Origin: Bin107 sp965221655
GTDB taxonomy: Bacteria; UBA8248
Direction: 5' to 3'
NCBI GenBank assembly: GCA_965221655.1
Contig: OZ244906.1
Coordinates: 2,604,001-2,668,000 of the forward strand
DNA: 64,000 nt
Of the stretch, positions 16,835 through 24,745 are shown one piece after another. The notes beneath the pieces are model-generated. The model saw nothing but the letters and a program-made list of their open reading frames with translations. It was not told the DNA's origin and did no database searches. The position numbers were made by a program, and so were the translations under genes. The stretch's first letter is position 1. Each line of letters starts with the position of its first letter.

Positions 16835-17827
16835 TTGCGAATCGAGGCCGAATCCACGCTCGTCGTCGTGGGCGACATGGAGATCGACCGCCCTGCGCCG
16901 GGGGACACTTTCTCCGGGGTCGCCCCGTTTCTTGCGGCCGCCGACGTGCGCTTTGGTGGGCTCGAGGCGTCCATGTCGCGCCTGGGCGCGCCCGCGAGCG
17001 GGAAAATCGTGATGCGCCACGACCCCGAGATGATACGGGGCTATCTCGCCGGGGGGTTCGACGTGCTCGCGTTCGCCAGCAACCATTGCATGGACTACGG
17101 GGTCGCGCCCTTCGTCGAGACGATGGAATTGCTCGAGGGCCACGGGGTCGCCTATTCGGGAGCGGGCAGAAACATCCACGAGGCGCGAACGCCCGCCGTG
17201 CTCGAACGCGGCGGTGTGCGGTACGGGTTTTTGTCCTACGTGCTGGAACTCCCGCTGGGCTGGGGGGCGGGTCCCGAAAAACCGGGCGTCGCGCCCATTC
17301 GGCAAGACGCCCTCTACGGCCCCCCCTGCGTGAACGAGGAAGACTTAGGGGCGATGGCAGAGGACGTCCGCCGGGCGCGGGGGAAGGTCGATTTTCTCGT
17401 CGCTTCGTTTCACTGGGGGGCGAGCCAGAGCCGCACGCTCACGCTGCCCCAGCGCGCCGTTGCCCACTGCGCCATAGATGCGGGGGTCGACCTCGTCGTC
17501 GGCCACCATCCCCATATCGTCCAGGGCGTTGAGGTCTACCGGGAGAGGCCCGTTTTCTACGCTCTGGGCAACTTTGTGCTCGACCACGACCATCCGATGT
17601 TCCTGCCCACCGCGCGCGAGTCGATTTGCCTGAAAATCAGCCTGCGGGGCGGGAAGCTTGTCGGGGTGGAGGCCTTCCCCGTGCTCATCGAACGAGACGG
17701 CAGCCCCCGGATTCTCGACGAGGGCGAGCCGAAAGCGAGCGAGATACTGGGGGTTCTCGAATCGTTGTCGACCAGGCTCGGAACACGGCTCGCGGTATCG
17801 GGCGGAGCGGCCCGCCTCTCGTTTTGA
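16835..17827 (+). CDS. CapA-family metallophosphatase-fold protein
   Basis: About 330 residues. TTG 16835 is chosen because GGGGGAGG lies 6 bases upstream (16821-16828); the earlier in-frame TTG at 16811 has no ribosome site. CapA/PgsA fold signatures are present: 'VVVGDMEIDRP', 'FASNHCMDYG', 'GHHPHIVQGVEVY' and 'YALGNFVLDH'. The family belongs to the calcineurin-like superfamily and is named for poly-gamma-glutamate synthesis, but solitary members without capsule genes are common and uncharacterised. No signal peptide is visible. In this operon a phosphatase or amide-related catabolic role is possible. Confidence 0.87.
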   Translation: MRIEAESTLVVVGDMEIDRPAPGDTFSGVAPFLAAADVRFGGLEASMSRLGAPASGKIVMRHDPEMIRGYLAGGFDVLAFASNHCMDYGVAPFVETMELLEGHGVAYSGAGRNIHEARTPAVLERGGVRYGFLSYVLELPLGWGAGPEKPGVAPIRQDALYGPPCVNEEDLGAMAEDVRRARGKVDFLVASFHWGASQSRTLTLPQRAVAHCAIDAGVDLVVGHHPHIVQGVEVYRERPVFYALGNFVLDHDHPMFLPTARESICLKISLRGGKLVGVEAFPVLIERDGSPRILDEGEPKASEILGVLESLSTRLGTRLAVSGGAARLSF

Positions 17828-17887
17828 GCACGACTTTTCTTGCGTTCGCCGCGCGTTGGACCAAAGGGCGGTGATGGAGCGTATGCC

Positions 17888-18631
17888 GTGGAACTGAAGG
17901 ACAGGGTGTTCGTCATCACGGGTGCGGCGCGGGGTATCGGCGTAGCGGCCGCGCGCAGGTTCGCGGGGCAGGGCGCGCACGTGGCTGCCCTGGACGTGGA
18001 TGAGGAGGCGTTGCGCAGCCTTGAGGCTGAATCGGCACGGGCTATTCTCGGCGTGCGTGCGGACGTTTCGGGCGCACATGGCGTGGAGAGCGCCTTCGAT
18101 GCGGTGATGCGTGCTTTCGGCGGCGTGGACGTGCTCGTCAACTGTGCGGTGGTTCGCGGCAACGGCCCCCTGGCCGAGGTCGAGGAGGCCACCATCGACG
18201 CGGCCCTGGCCGTGGGTTTGAAGGGCGTCATCCTTTGCGCACGGCGCGCGGCGCGGGAGATGGCCGGGCGCGGCGGCGGGGCCATCGTCAACATGTCGAG
18301 TTTCTACGCCCACACGCCGGCGAAAGAGCGTGTGGTCTACGCAGCCGTCAAGGCGGGCGTCGAGGGTCTTACGCGCGCACTGGCGGTCGAACTGGCCGAA
18401 GACGGCGTACGTGTAAACGCCGTCGCGGCGGGTCCAGTGCTCACCAAACTGCGCGAGGAGCGCGGAGACGCTGACCCGCGCACCATGGCGGAGCGCTACC
18501 GCAAATCTCCCATGGGCCGGTTCGGCCGGGTCGAGGAAGTACTCGACGCCATCGAATACCTGGCGACGCCGCGCTCTTCCTACATGACGGGCCACGTGCT
18601 GATGCTCGACGGCGGGCTGACCATCGTGTGA
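17888..18631 (+). CDS. SDR family oxidoreductase
   Basis: 247 residues from GTG 17888, preceded by GGAG at 8 bases. Classical SDR with TGAARGIGVAAA, 'VNMSSFYA' catalytic Ser and YxxxK in 'VVYAAVKAG', ending in the typical 'MLDGGLTIV'. NAD(P)-dependent alcohol/ketone interconversion. It ends the rightward arm of the GntR island and converges on the nuclease gene at 18670. Confidence 0.92.
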   Translation: MELKDRVFVITGAARGIGVAAARRFAGQGAHVAALDVDEEALRSLEAESARAILGVRADVSGAHGVESAFDAVMRAFGGVDVLVNCAVVRGNGPLAEVEEATIDAALAVGLKGVILCARRAAREMAGRGGGAIVNMSSFYAHTPAKERVVYAAVKAGVEGLTRALAVELAEDGVRVNAVAAGPVLTKLREERGDADPRTMAERYRKSPMGRFGRVEEVLDAIEYLATPRSSYMTGHVLMLDGGLTIV

Positions 18632-18669
18632 GCCGCGCGGGTCGCGTGCTTGGCCCGGCGTCTAGGTTT

Positions 18670-19119
18670 TCAGGGACACCAGGGCTTGCGTCGTCTGCCC
18701 TTGTAGGGCCGCCCGTGGCCCGTGTCGATCATGATGCGGGCGAAGTCGCGTCCGTCGGCAAGTTTCACGTTCGCGCCCACGCGCTTGCCGAATTTGTCGT
18801 CCTTCACGCCGGTGAGGAGCACCTTGCCCCTCTTGCCCACGAGTTGCTTCGCGTAATCGCGCGCTGCCTCGCCGCGTCGGCGCTCCGCAGCGCACTTCGC
18901 CCCTCCGATTTCGGGGCTGTCCATATGCAGCACGCGCACGTTGACGCGCACCGTCTGGCGCACCCATATCTTCGCTTCCACGTGGAGGGTGTCGCCGTCG
19001 ATCACCCGCAGCACGGTTGCGGGCACGCGCAACTCGGCCGCGGCGGGCGTCGCGAACACCGACGCGGCGAACGCGAGAACGAGACACGCTGACTGAGGAG
19101 AAGAAAACGGCGTACCCAA
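18670..19119 (-). CDS. Secreted thermonuclease (SNase) family protein
   Basis: 149 residues from TTG 19119, which follows AAGGGAAAA. The N-terminus is a signal peptide (hydrophobic CLVLAFAASVFA then TPAAAE), so the protein is exported. The OB-fold SNase domain shows 'RVIDGDTL' (metal Asp), 'VRVLHMDSPE' (catalytic Arg and Asp) and 'YAKQLVGKRGKV'. The 'GxxYGR' segment is changed to DKFGKRVGANV. It probably cleaves nucleic acid in the periplasm or outside for scavenging. It converges with the SDR gene, and an AT-rich promoter lies upstream. Confidence 0.82.
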   Translation of the reverse strand: MGTPFSSPQSACLVLAFAASVFATPAAAELRVPATVLRVIDGDTLHVEAKIWVRQTVRVNVRVLHMDSPEIGGAKCAAERRRGEAARDYAKQLVGKRGKVLLTGVKDDKFGKRVGANVKLADGRDFARIMIDTGHGRPYKGRRRKPWCP

Positions 19120-19132
19120 GGGTTTTCCCTTC

Positions 19133-19189
19133 TTGCAGATTCCAAAAGTTATAATTCTATATTTTATGGTTTTATAAAAAAATCTGCAA
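19133..19189 (-). promoter_or_regulatory. AT-rich nuclease promoter framed by a 9-bp inverted repeat
   Basis: TTGCAGATT (19133-19141) and AATCTGCAA (19181-19189) are exact inverted copies 39 bases apart. Leftward, TTGCAG (19189-19184), a 17-base spacer and TAAAAT (19166-19161) form a fair sigma-70 promoter, about 35 bases before the start. The repeat arms enclose the promoter, suggesting repressor looping or a cruciform; this is inference. Confidence 0.45.
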
Positions 19190-19475
19190 TTGATGAAGAC
19201 AGGCGCTTCGTCTCGGCGCCGCCCCCGACCGCCTTTGGGCTTCACCCCGAACCGGGAGTCGAAAAGAGACCCGCGATGGAAAAACGCGTGGACACCGCCC
19301 TGGGTTGCGGCTTAAAGCAAGAATTTCTGCATGGGAAGCGGTTTGTGCGTCGTACAAGCCTTCGGGTGGGTCGGCGCGGCCCACGTGAAATGGATGGGGA
19401 TGGGGTGCGTTGTGCGGCGTTCCGCTCGGCCGGGGTGGGCTTCTCCGTTTCTCGGGGAGGTGCGCGAGGTAGAGG

Positions 19476-19572
19476 TGGCGGGAACGCGTGGGAGTCGAAC
19501 CCACCGACGAAGTGATTAGCCCCGTCCACTGGATTTGAAGTCCAGGCGGCACACCGGCACCGATGCGCTCCC
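19476..19572 (-). tRNA. selC: tRNA-Sec (selenocysteine, anticodon TCA)
   Basis: A 97-base tRNA. The acceptor stem has 8 pairs (GGGAGCGC with GCGTTCCC, one G-U), as in bacterial tRNA-Sec. The anticodon arm is CTGGACTTCAAATCCAG with TCA opposite 19536-19538. A long variable arm follows, then a T arm with GGTTCGACTCC, discriminator G and an encoded CCA (19478-19476). The TCA anticodon, 8-bp acceptor and long extra arm together make this selC, so the organism should insert Sec at UGA. No selA, selB or selD is in the window. Confidence 0.93.
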
Positions 19573-19578
19573 GCGAGA

Positions 19579-19607
19579 AGGATACACCGCACGGGGCTGG
19601 TTCTGAA
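19579..19607 (-). promoter_or_regulatory. Putative selC promoter
   Basis: Leftward, -35 TTCAGA (19607-19602), exactly 17 bases, then -10 TATCCT (19584-19579), ending 6 bases before the mature tRNA 5' end at 19572. Both boxes match consensus at 4 of 6 positions. The very short leader is typical of a tRNA promoter. Confidence 0.5.
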
Positions 19608-19702
19608 AGTGTGCCGGGCGTCTCGCCCGCGTGGTGCTTGTCCTGTGGGCGAGAAAACCCTACAACGAGACGCAACGCATTTTCACCAAAGGAGACGAAG
19701 GG

Positions 19703-20605
19703 ATGACGCAACGTGTGGGCATCGTGGGCATGGGGCTGATGGGCCAGGCCTTCATCAAGAACATGCGCGAGACGGGCTTCGATATACAGGGCTTCGACGT
19801 GGACCCCGCGCGCATGGACGATTTGCGCGCACAGGGCGGCGCGCCCGTCGCCACGCCCGCCGAGGCGGCCGGGGGCGTGAACTTCGTGATCACCTCTCTG
19901 CCCAACAGCACCATCGCCCGGGAGGCGACCCTGGGGGCGGGGGGCATCGCCGAGGGGGCGAAGGAGGGGCTGTACCACCTCGACACGACGACCTCGCGCC
20001 CCGAGGATTCGGTGCGCCTCGCCGAAGACCTCTCCCGCCACGGAATCCGCTTTCTCGATTCCGCCGTGAGTGGCACGAGCACGATGGCCGTCCAAAAGGA
20101 CCTGGTGGTCGTCGCGGGTGGGGAGGCGGAGGATTTCGACGCCTGCCGCGCCGTCTTCGCGGGCTTCAGCCGCGCGGCGTACTACATGGGACCCGTGGGC
20201 TCGGGGGCGCGCACGAAGCTGGTCATCAACATGATTCTGGCGGGCAATCGCCTGGCCCTGGCCGAGGGGCTGCTGCTCGGCACGAAGGTGGGCCTCGAGA
20301 TGGATACCCTCCTCGAAGTTCTCAAGGACGGGGCGTGCTCTTCAAAGACGATGATCGACAAAGGCCCCAAGATGATTTATGGCGACTACTCCAAGCAGGG
20401 CCAGGTGAAGACCTCGCTCAAGGATTCGCGCCTGATGATCGAGCAGGGCCGCCTCCACGGCTCTCCCATGCTGATGACGAACCTCTGGTCCCAGGTCGTG
20501 CAGATGGCCTACGAGCGCGGCTACGCGGAGGAGGATACCGTCGCCTTCTACGAAGTCCTGCGCGAGATGGCGGGCCTGCCCCCGCGGATTGAGGGTGGAG
20601 GGTGA
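19703..20605 (+). CDS. NAD(P)-dependent beta-hydroxyacid dehydrogenase (HIBADH family)
   Basis: 300 residues from ATG 19703, with GGAG upstream and GAAGGG adjacent. Motifs: VGIVGMGLMGQAF, 'DSAVSGTST', and catalytic Lys in 'GSGARTKLVINMI'. Length and motifs are standard for 3-hydroxyisobutyrate dehydrogenase-like enzymes. It stands alone, divergent from selC, and is the second of four paralogues here. Confidence 0.92.
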   Translation: MTQRVGIVGMGLMGQAFIKNMRETGFDIQGFDVDPARMDDLRAQGGAPVATPAEAAGGVNFVITSLPNSTIAREATLGAGGIAEGAKEGLYHLDTTTSRPEDSVRLAEDLSRHGIRFLDSAVSGTSTMAVQKDLVVVAGGEAEDFDACRAVFAGFSRAAYYMGPVGSGARTKLVINMILAGNRLALAEGLLLGTKVGLEMDTLLEVLKDGACSSKTMIDKGPKMIYGDYSKQGQVKTSLKDSRLMIEQGRLHGSPMLMTNLWSQVVQMAYERGYAEEDTVAFYEVLREMAGLPPRIEGGG

Positions 20606-20670
20606 TGGTGGGGAGGATGTTGATGGGAGCAACTCGGTTAGTGGGAATGTCCGTATGGAGAGTTTCCTGC

Positions 20671-21321
20671 CTATGTTGGCTCCGATGGGAGATTTTCTGC
20701 GAATTCGTATCCTTCTTTTGTCTCCCATGCCATGCCGTTGTAAGTCACACTCAGTAGTTTCGCGGTAGGAACGAAGCACTCGAGATCGATAGTTTTAATA
20801 TCTCCGTAAAGGGTTTCTCGAAATTTTTCGTCGAGACAAGGAAACTTCAAACTCCGGGGCTCGCCAAAATTTTCTTGTGAGCATTGACAATCTTTGAGGT
20901 AGTTACGGCATTTATGACATCTCATGTATTTGTTTATCGATTTCCAAGCATTCTCGTTGGGAGTGTATAGCAGATAAAGTCGAAAAGGCTGCACATTCGC
21001 GTGCCCAAACCCATTCCGAAATATGACTGTGCGTTCGATAGCTTCATGAATGGTTTTTTCTTCTTTCCATTGTGGCCAAATATCCAGGAAACAATTTTTC
21101 AAGTCTCCAAAACTGAATTTGCTGAGTTCCAGCCTTCTCCGTGCGAAATCCTCGGGGAAACTTCCGTTCTTAACTGCCGCGTTGTATCGTCTGCGCATGT
21201 CCCTCCCTCCTTCACGAAGTACTACTAAATCGCGCATAGAACTTTCGATACAACGAAGGAACATGAAACATTCACCAGCCGATATTAGATGGGGGTCGTC
21301 CTGCACCATTTTGCTTTTCAT
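20671..21321 (-). CDS. Hypothetical protein with a short zinc-ribbon-like segment
   Basis: 216 residues, not recognised. The first half is helical and charged (IESSMRDLVVLREGG, RRYNAAVKNGSFPEDFARRR). Around residues 135-150 there is a CHKCRNYLKDCQC segment that could bind zinc, surrounded by aromatic-rich sequence. Base composition is much more AT-rich than flanking genes, which suggests horizontal acquisition. No signal peptide or membrane helix. No operon partner: the DUF523 gene upstream is separated by 55 bases but runs in the same direction. Confidence 0.55.
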   Translation of the reverse strand: MKSKMVQDDPHLISAGECFMFLRCIESSMRDLVVLREGGRDMRRRYNAAVKNGSFPEDFARRRLELSKFSFGDLKNCFLDIWPQWKEEKTIHEAIERTVIFRNGFGHANVQPFRLYLLYTPNENAWKSINKYMRCHKCRNYLKDCQCSQENFGEPRSLKFPCLDEKFRETLYGDIKTIDLECFVPTAKLLSVTYNGMAWETKEGYEFAENLPSEPT

Positions 21322-21376
21322 TGTGTGTCATCTCTTGCTTTTTGCGTCCCGATGCAGTTCGGATTCACCCCCCCCC

Positions 21377-22324
21377 TCACCCCTCCCCGCGCAGTGCAGG
21401 TGGGTAGGGGGCGAAGTAGGTCTGGGCTCCGAGGTAAGGGGAGCCCGGGTGCGCTATCCATTCGCGCAAGGTGTCGAACGCAATCTGCGGCGAAGCACCC
21501 CCCGCGCGGTATTCCTCCAGTGCGGCGTGAAAGCGTTTTTTCTCACCTGACGTGATTTTGTCGGAAAAATGCCCCGCCGCGTGTGTTAAGGCGTTGACGT
21601 GGGCCGCGCGCGTGGGCGGGCGCGAAAGCGCACGCAAGAGTGCGTTTTCGTAATCTGCGGCGAGCGGGCCGAACGCGCGTTTGGCGTGGTTGGCCGCGAT
21701 GCGCCCCATCTCGCGCATGGTCTCCTGGTGGTAGGCCAGGAAGAGCAGCTTGTTCTCCGTATGGTAGCGCGCGAGACGGGCGGGCTCTTTCGATTTCCTG
21801 ACTGCGCGGAAGCCCGCAAGAGCGAAGAGTTTGGTGAGAAAGTGTGCGCGCGCCTCCGCTTCGTTCAGCTGTGCCTCATCCGTTACGGCGAGGGTGCCGA
21901 AGCGCGCGAGGACGTTTTCGGCGAACAGGCCCGCTCCCAGGGCGAGGGGAGTTTCCGAGGCGGGGCCGGCGAACGCCTTGGTGTCGGTGATTCCGCATGA
22001 GGGGGATTTCGACTTGAGGATGAAGCCGTCCACCTCGCTCAGCCCGTCCAGAAACGCATCGGCGAAAGCGTGCATCGCGTGCGTGAGGTCTTTTTGCGTG
22101 GAGGGTTGCAAGAGGGTTTTCCGCCCCTCCCGCATACAGATGCGGATGGGGTCACGCGGCGTGCCCAGGCCGATCTCCACTTCGGGACACACGGGCTGGA
22201 AGCGCACGTAGGGTCGGAGGCGATTCAGAAAGGGAGAGGCGATGCCCGCCCCGTCGTAACGGCATGCGTCGAAGCCCAGACACCGACTCGCGACGACGCA
22301 GGGGCGGGGGAACTCTCGGGTCAA
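21377..22324 (-). CDS. DUF523-DUF1722 fusion protein
   Basis: 315 residues. The N-terminal DUF523 domain (about 1-150) carries cysteines in 'ASRCLG', 'PVCPEVEIGLG' and 'SPSCGI'. Related DUF523 proteins such as TudS are [4Fe-4S] thiouracil desulfidases using three such cysteines. The C-terminal DUF1722 (about 185-305) has the family helix 'YHTENKLLFLAYHQETMREMG'. The two-domain form is known in many bacteria (E. coli YbgA carries DUF1722) and remains uncharacterised; sulfur removal from thiolated bases or nucleotides is the best guess. Confidence 0.88.
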   Translation of the reverse strand: MTREFPRPCVVASRCLGFDACRYDGAGIASPFLNRLRPYVRFQPVCPEVEIGLGTPRDPIRICMREGRKTLLQPSTQKDLTHAMHAFADAFLDGLSEVDGFILKSKSPSCGITDTKAFAGPASETPLALGAGLFAENVLARFGTLAVTDEAQLNEAEARAHFLTKLFALAGFRAVRKSKEPARLARYHTENKLLFLAYHQETMREMGRIAANHAKRAFGPLAADYENALLRALSRPPTRAAHVNALTHAAGHFSDKITSGEKKRFHAALEEYRAGGASPQIAFDTLREWIAHPGSPYLGAQTYFAPYPPALRGEG

Positions 22325-22373
22325 GGCGCGTCTCCCCGGGTGCGGGCGCAGCGTCGCGCCGGGTTTCGGGAGC

Positions 22374-24155
22374 CTAGGCGTAGTCGTAGAATCCCTTGCC
22401 CGTCTTTCTGCCGAGCCAGCCCGCCGCGGTCATCCGGCGCAGGATGGGTGGAGCGTAGAACCTGGCTTCGCCCAGTTCTTCGGCCATCGAATCCGCGACG
22501 AACGTCTGCACGTCCACCCCCACCAGGTCGATGAGGGTAAGCGGCCCCATGGGGTGCCCCAGACCCATGCGGATGGCCTTGTCCATGCTCTCCCTGTCCG
22601 CCAGCCCGTCGTCGAACGCCTGCGCGGCGTGGTTGAGATAGGGCACGACGAGGCGGTTCACCAAAAATCCGGGCCTGTCCTTGGCGAAAATCGGCGTCTT
22701 GCCGATGCGCTCGCAGAACGCGATTCCGAACTGGGTGATTTCAGGGGCCGTCTGCACCGCCTCGATCACCTCGACGAGCCGCATGGCGTAAGGGGGGTTG
22801 AAGAAATGCAGGCCGAGCACGCGCTCGGGGTGCTTCGTTTTGGCGGCCATGGAGGTGACGGGAAGACACGAGGTGTTCGAGGCGAGGATGGCGTCGGGCC
22901 TGACGATCTCCGCGATTTTCTCGAACAGTGCGAGCTTGGCCTCGAGGTTTTCCACGATCACTTCGATGACGAGGTCGCACTCCGCCAGTTCATCCAGTTC
23001 GGTCGTGCCGTGCAGGCGGTCGAGAGCCTCGCGTTTTCGGTCCTCCTCCATCTTGCCGCGCTTGACTGCGCCCTCCAGATTCGCGCGAATCCGTTGCAGA
23101 CCGGCCTCCAGGAGTTCGGGGTTCGCCTCGATGGCGACGACTTCGAGCCCCGATGCAATGCAGACCTGCGCGATGCCCGAGCCCATGGCGCCGATTCCGA
23201 TCACCCCGACTTTTCGAACCGCATCGGCTATGGGTCGGCCCTCCGACACGTCGCGCTCCCGCTCCGCGTCCACTTCGGGTTCGGCCACGCCGAACACGCC
23301 CGCGGATCGGTAGGTGTAAAACCCCTTGCCCGTCTTCGTCCCCAGATGGCCCGCGTCGATCATGCGGTCCACCAGCGGCGGAGGAATGTACCTGGGGTCC
23401 TTGAGTTGTTCGTACATCGAGAGAGAGACCGTGCGGTGAATGTCGAGCCCCTCGATATCGAGCAGGCGCATGGGCCCCATCTTGTAGCCCAGGCCGAGCC
23501 GTACGCCCGCGTCCAGGTCCGCCGGCGTGGTGTAGCCCGACTCGATGAGGCGAATACAATCGTTTTGAAACGCCACGAGGAAATAGTTGAGCACGAAGCC
23601 GGGCGCGTCCTTCACGACGACGGGCGTCTGGCCCACTTCTTCGAGAAAGGCCGTCGTCGCGCCCAGGGTCTCCTCGCTGGTGAGCAGGCCGGGGGCGACC
23701 TCCACGAGCTTGTTGAGTGCGGCAGGCAGGCAAAAGTGCATGCCGACCGTCCTGTCCGGCCGCCCCGACGCTGCCCCCATGTTCGATATCGAGAGCGTGC
23801 TGGTGTTCGAGGCCAAAATGGCGTTCTCGTCCAGCACTGCGTCGAGGTTTCGAAGCAGAGCGTTTTTTTCGGCCTGGTTCTCCGTGATGGCCTCTATCAC
23901 CATGTCGCATCCGGCCATTGCGGAGAGCGACTCAGCCCGGTGAATGCGGCCGAGAACGGCGTCCCTTTCCTCTGGTGAGGTCTTGCCCTTTTGCACGCCC
24001 GCGTCCAGAAACGCGCGAATTCGGCCCATGCCCGCTTCCATGGCCGCAGCGTCGACCTCGAACACGCTCGTTTCTTTGCCGCCTCTGGCACATACGATGG
24101 CGATGTTCGACCCCATCGTCCCCAAGCCGACGACGCCGACTTTCTTGATGCCCAT
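22374..24155 (-). CDS. Tandem 3-hydroxyacyl-CoA dehydrogenase (two complete HBD units)
   Basis: 593 residues, start ATG 24155 after AAAGGAGAGG. Two full 3-hydroxybutyryl-CoA dehydrogenase modules are joined: unit 1 (about 1-285) with VGVVGLGTMGSN and 'GMHFCLPAALNKLVEV', unit 2 (about 315-593) with VGVIGIGAMGSG and 'GLHFFNPPYAMRLVEV'. Each has the NAD Rossmann motif, the SNTS substrate motif and the catalytic His of xHF, and each ends in GKGFYxY. Both look active. NAD-dependent oxidation of 3-hydroxyacyl-CoA in fatty acid or aromatic degradation is the family role. A single HBD is about 285 residues, so this is an in-frame duplication. Confidence 0.92.
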   Translation of the reverse strand: MGIKKVGVVGLGTMGSNIAIVCARGGKETSVFEVDAAAMEAGMGRIRAFLDAGVQKGKTSPEERDAVLGRIHRAESLSAMAGCDMVIEAITENQAEKNALLRNLDAVLDENAILASNTSTLSISNMGAASGRPDRTVGMHFCLPAALNKLVEVAPGLLTSEETLGATTAFLEEVGQTPVVVKDAPGFVLNYFLVAFQNDCIRLIESGYTTPADLDAGVRLGLGYKMGPMRLLDIEGLDIHRTVSLSMYEQLKDPRYIPPPLVDRMIDAGHLGTKTGKGFYTYRSAGVFGVAEPEVDAERERDVSEGRPIADAVRKVGVIGIGAMGSGIAQVCIASGLEVVAIEANPELLEAGLQRIRANLEGAVKRGKMEEDRKREALDRLHGTTELDELAECDLVIEVIVENLEAKLALFEKIAEIVRPDAILASNTSCLPVTSMAAKTKHPERVLGLHFFNPPYAMRLVEVIEAVQTAPEITQFGIAFCERIGKTPIFAKDRPGFLVNRLVVPYLNHAAQAFDDGLADRESMDKAIRMGLGHPMGPLTLIDLVGVDVQTFVADSMAEELGEARFYAPPILRRMTAAGWLGRKTGKGFYDYA

Positions 24156-24340
24156 GAACCTCTCCTTTGGTTTGCCGTGCTGGCTCGTCTTGCTTGCCCG
24201 GTGTTTGACGCTTCAGATGGTCTTCGTCTTGTTTCCGGCGATTCCCGGAAGAAGAACGTCCGTTTCGGCGACATCTGCGCAAGTACCCCTTTGTAGGCTT
24301 CGCGCCGAAGCGTTGTCAATCCGGCCTTGCCGGATCGCAG

Positions 24341-24727
24341 GTGTGGTTTATGATTGTTCGCGCCATGAATATGCCGCGCGAGAAGCTGGAGAAAATTATC
24401 GAGAGCGCAGCGCGCAGAGGCGAGCCCCTCTCGCTGGCGGGAGAAGCGCTTGCCTGGGCGAACCTGGGTGGGCGCGATCTCACAAACGCCGACCTCAGGG
24501 GGGCGAGCCTCGTGCGCGCGAACCTCGTCGGGGCCGATTTGTCCGGCGCGGACCTAAGCGAGGCGGACTTGCGAAACGCGGACCTCGACGAGGCCGTGCT
24601 CAGGGATGCCGTCTTGCGCGACGCCGACGTCGCGGGCGCGAGCTTTCGGGAGGCGGACCTGACGGGCGCGGACATCGAGGGGGCGAATTTCGACGAAGCC
24701 ATCATCGAGGGTGCGCGTTTCCTGTGA
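24341..24727 (+). CDS. Pentapeptide-repeat protein
   Basis: Up to 128 residues. From residue ~45 it is a run of A(D/N)LxX repeats (LGGRDLTNADLRGASLVRAN and onward), about 15 quintets forming a right-handed beta-helix. The short N-terminal helix is 'MPREKLEKIIESAARRG'. Such proteins range from DNA mimics protecting gyrase to structural scaffolds; at this size no role can be set. Start is uncertain: GTG 24341, ATG 24350 and ATG 24365 are in frame and none has a strong ribosome site. It is divergent from the tandem HBD gene. Confidence 0.78.
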   Translation: MWFMIVRAMNMPREKLEKIIESAARRGEPLSLAGEALAWANLGGRDLTNADLRGASLVRANLVGADLSGADLSEADLRNADLDEAVLRDAVLRDADVAGASFREADLTGADIEGANFDEAIIEGARFL

Positions 24728-24745
24728 AGGGTGGGTGGCGCGCGC

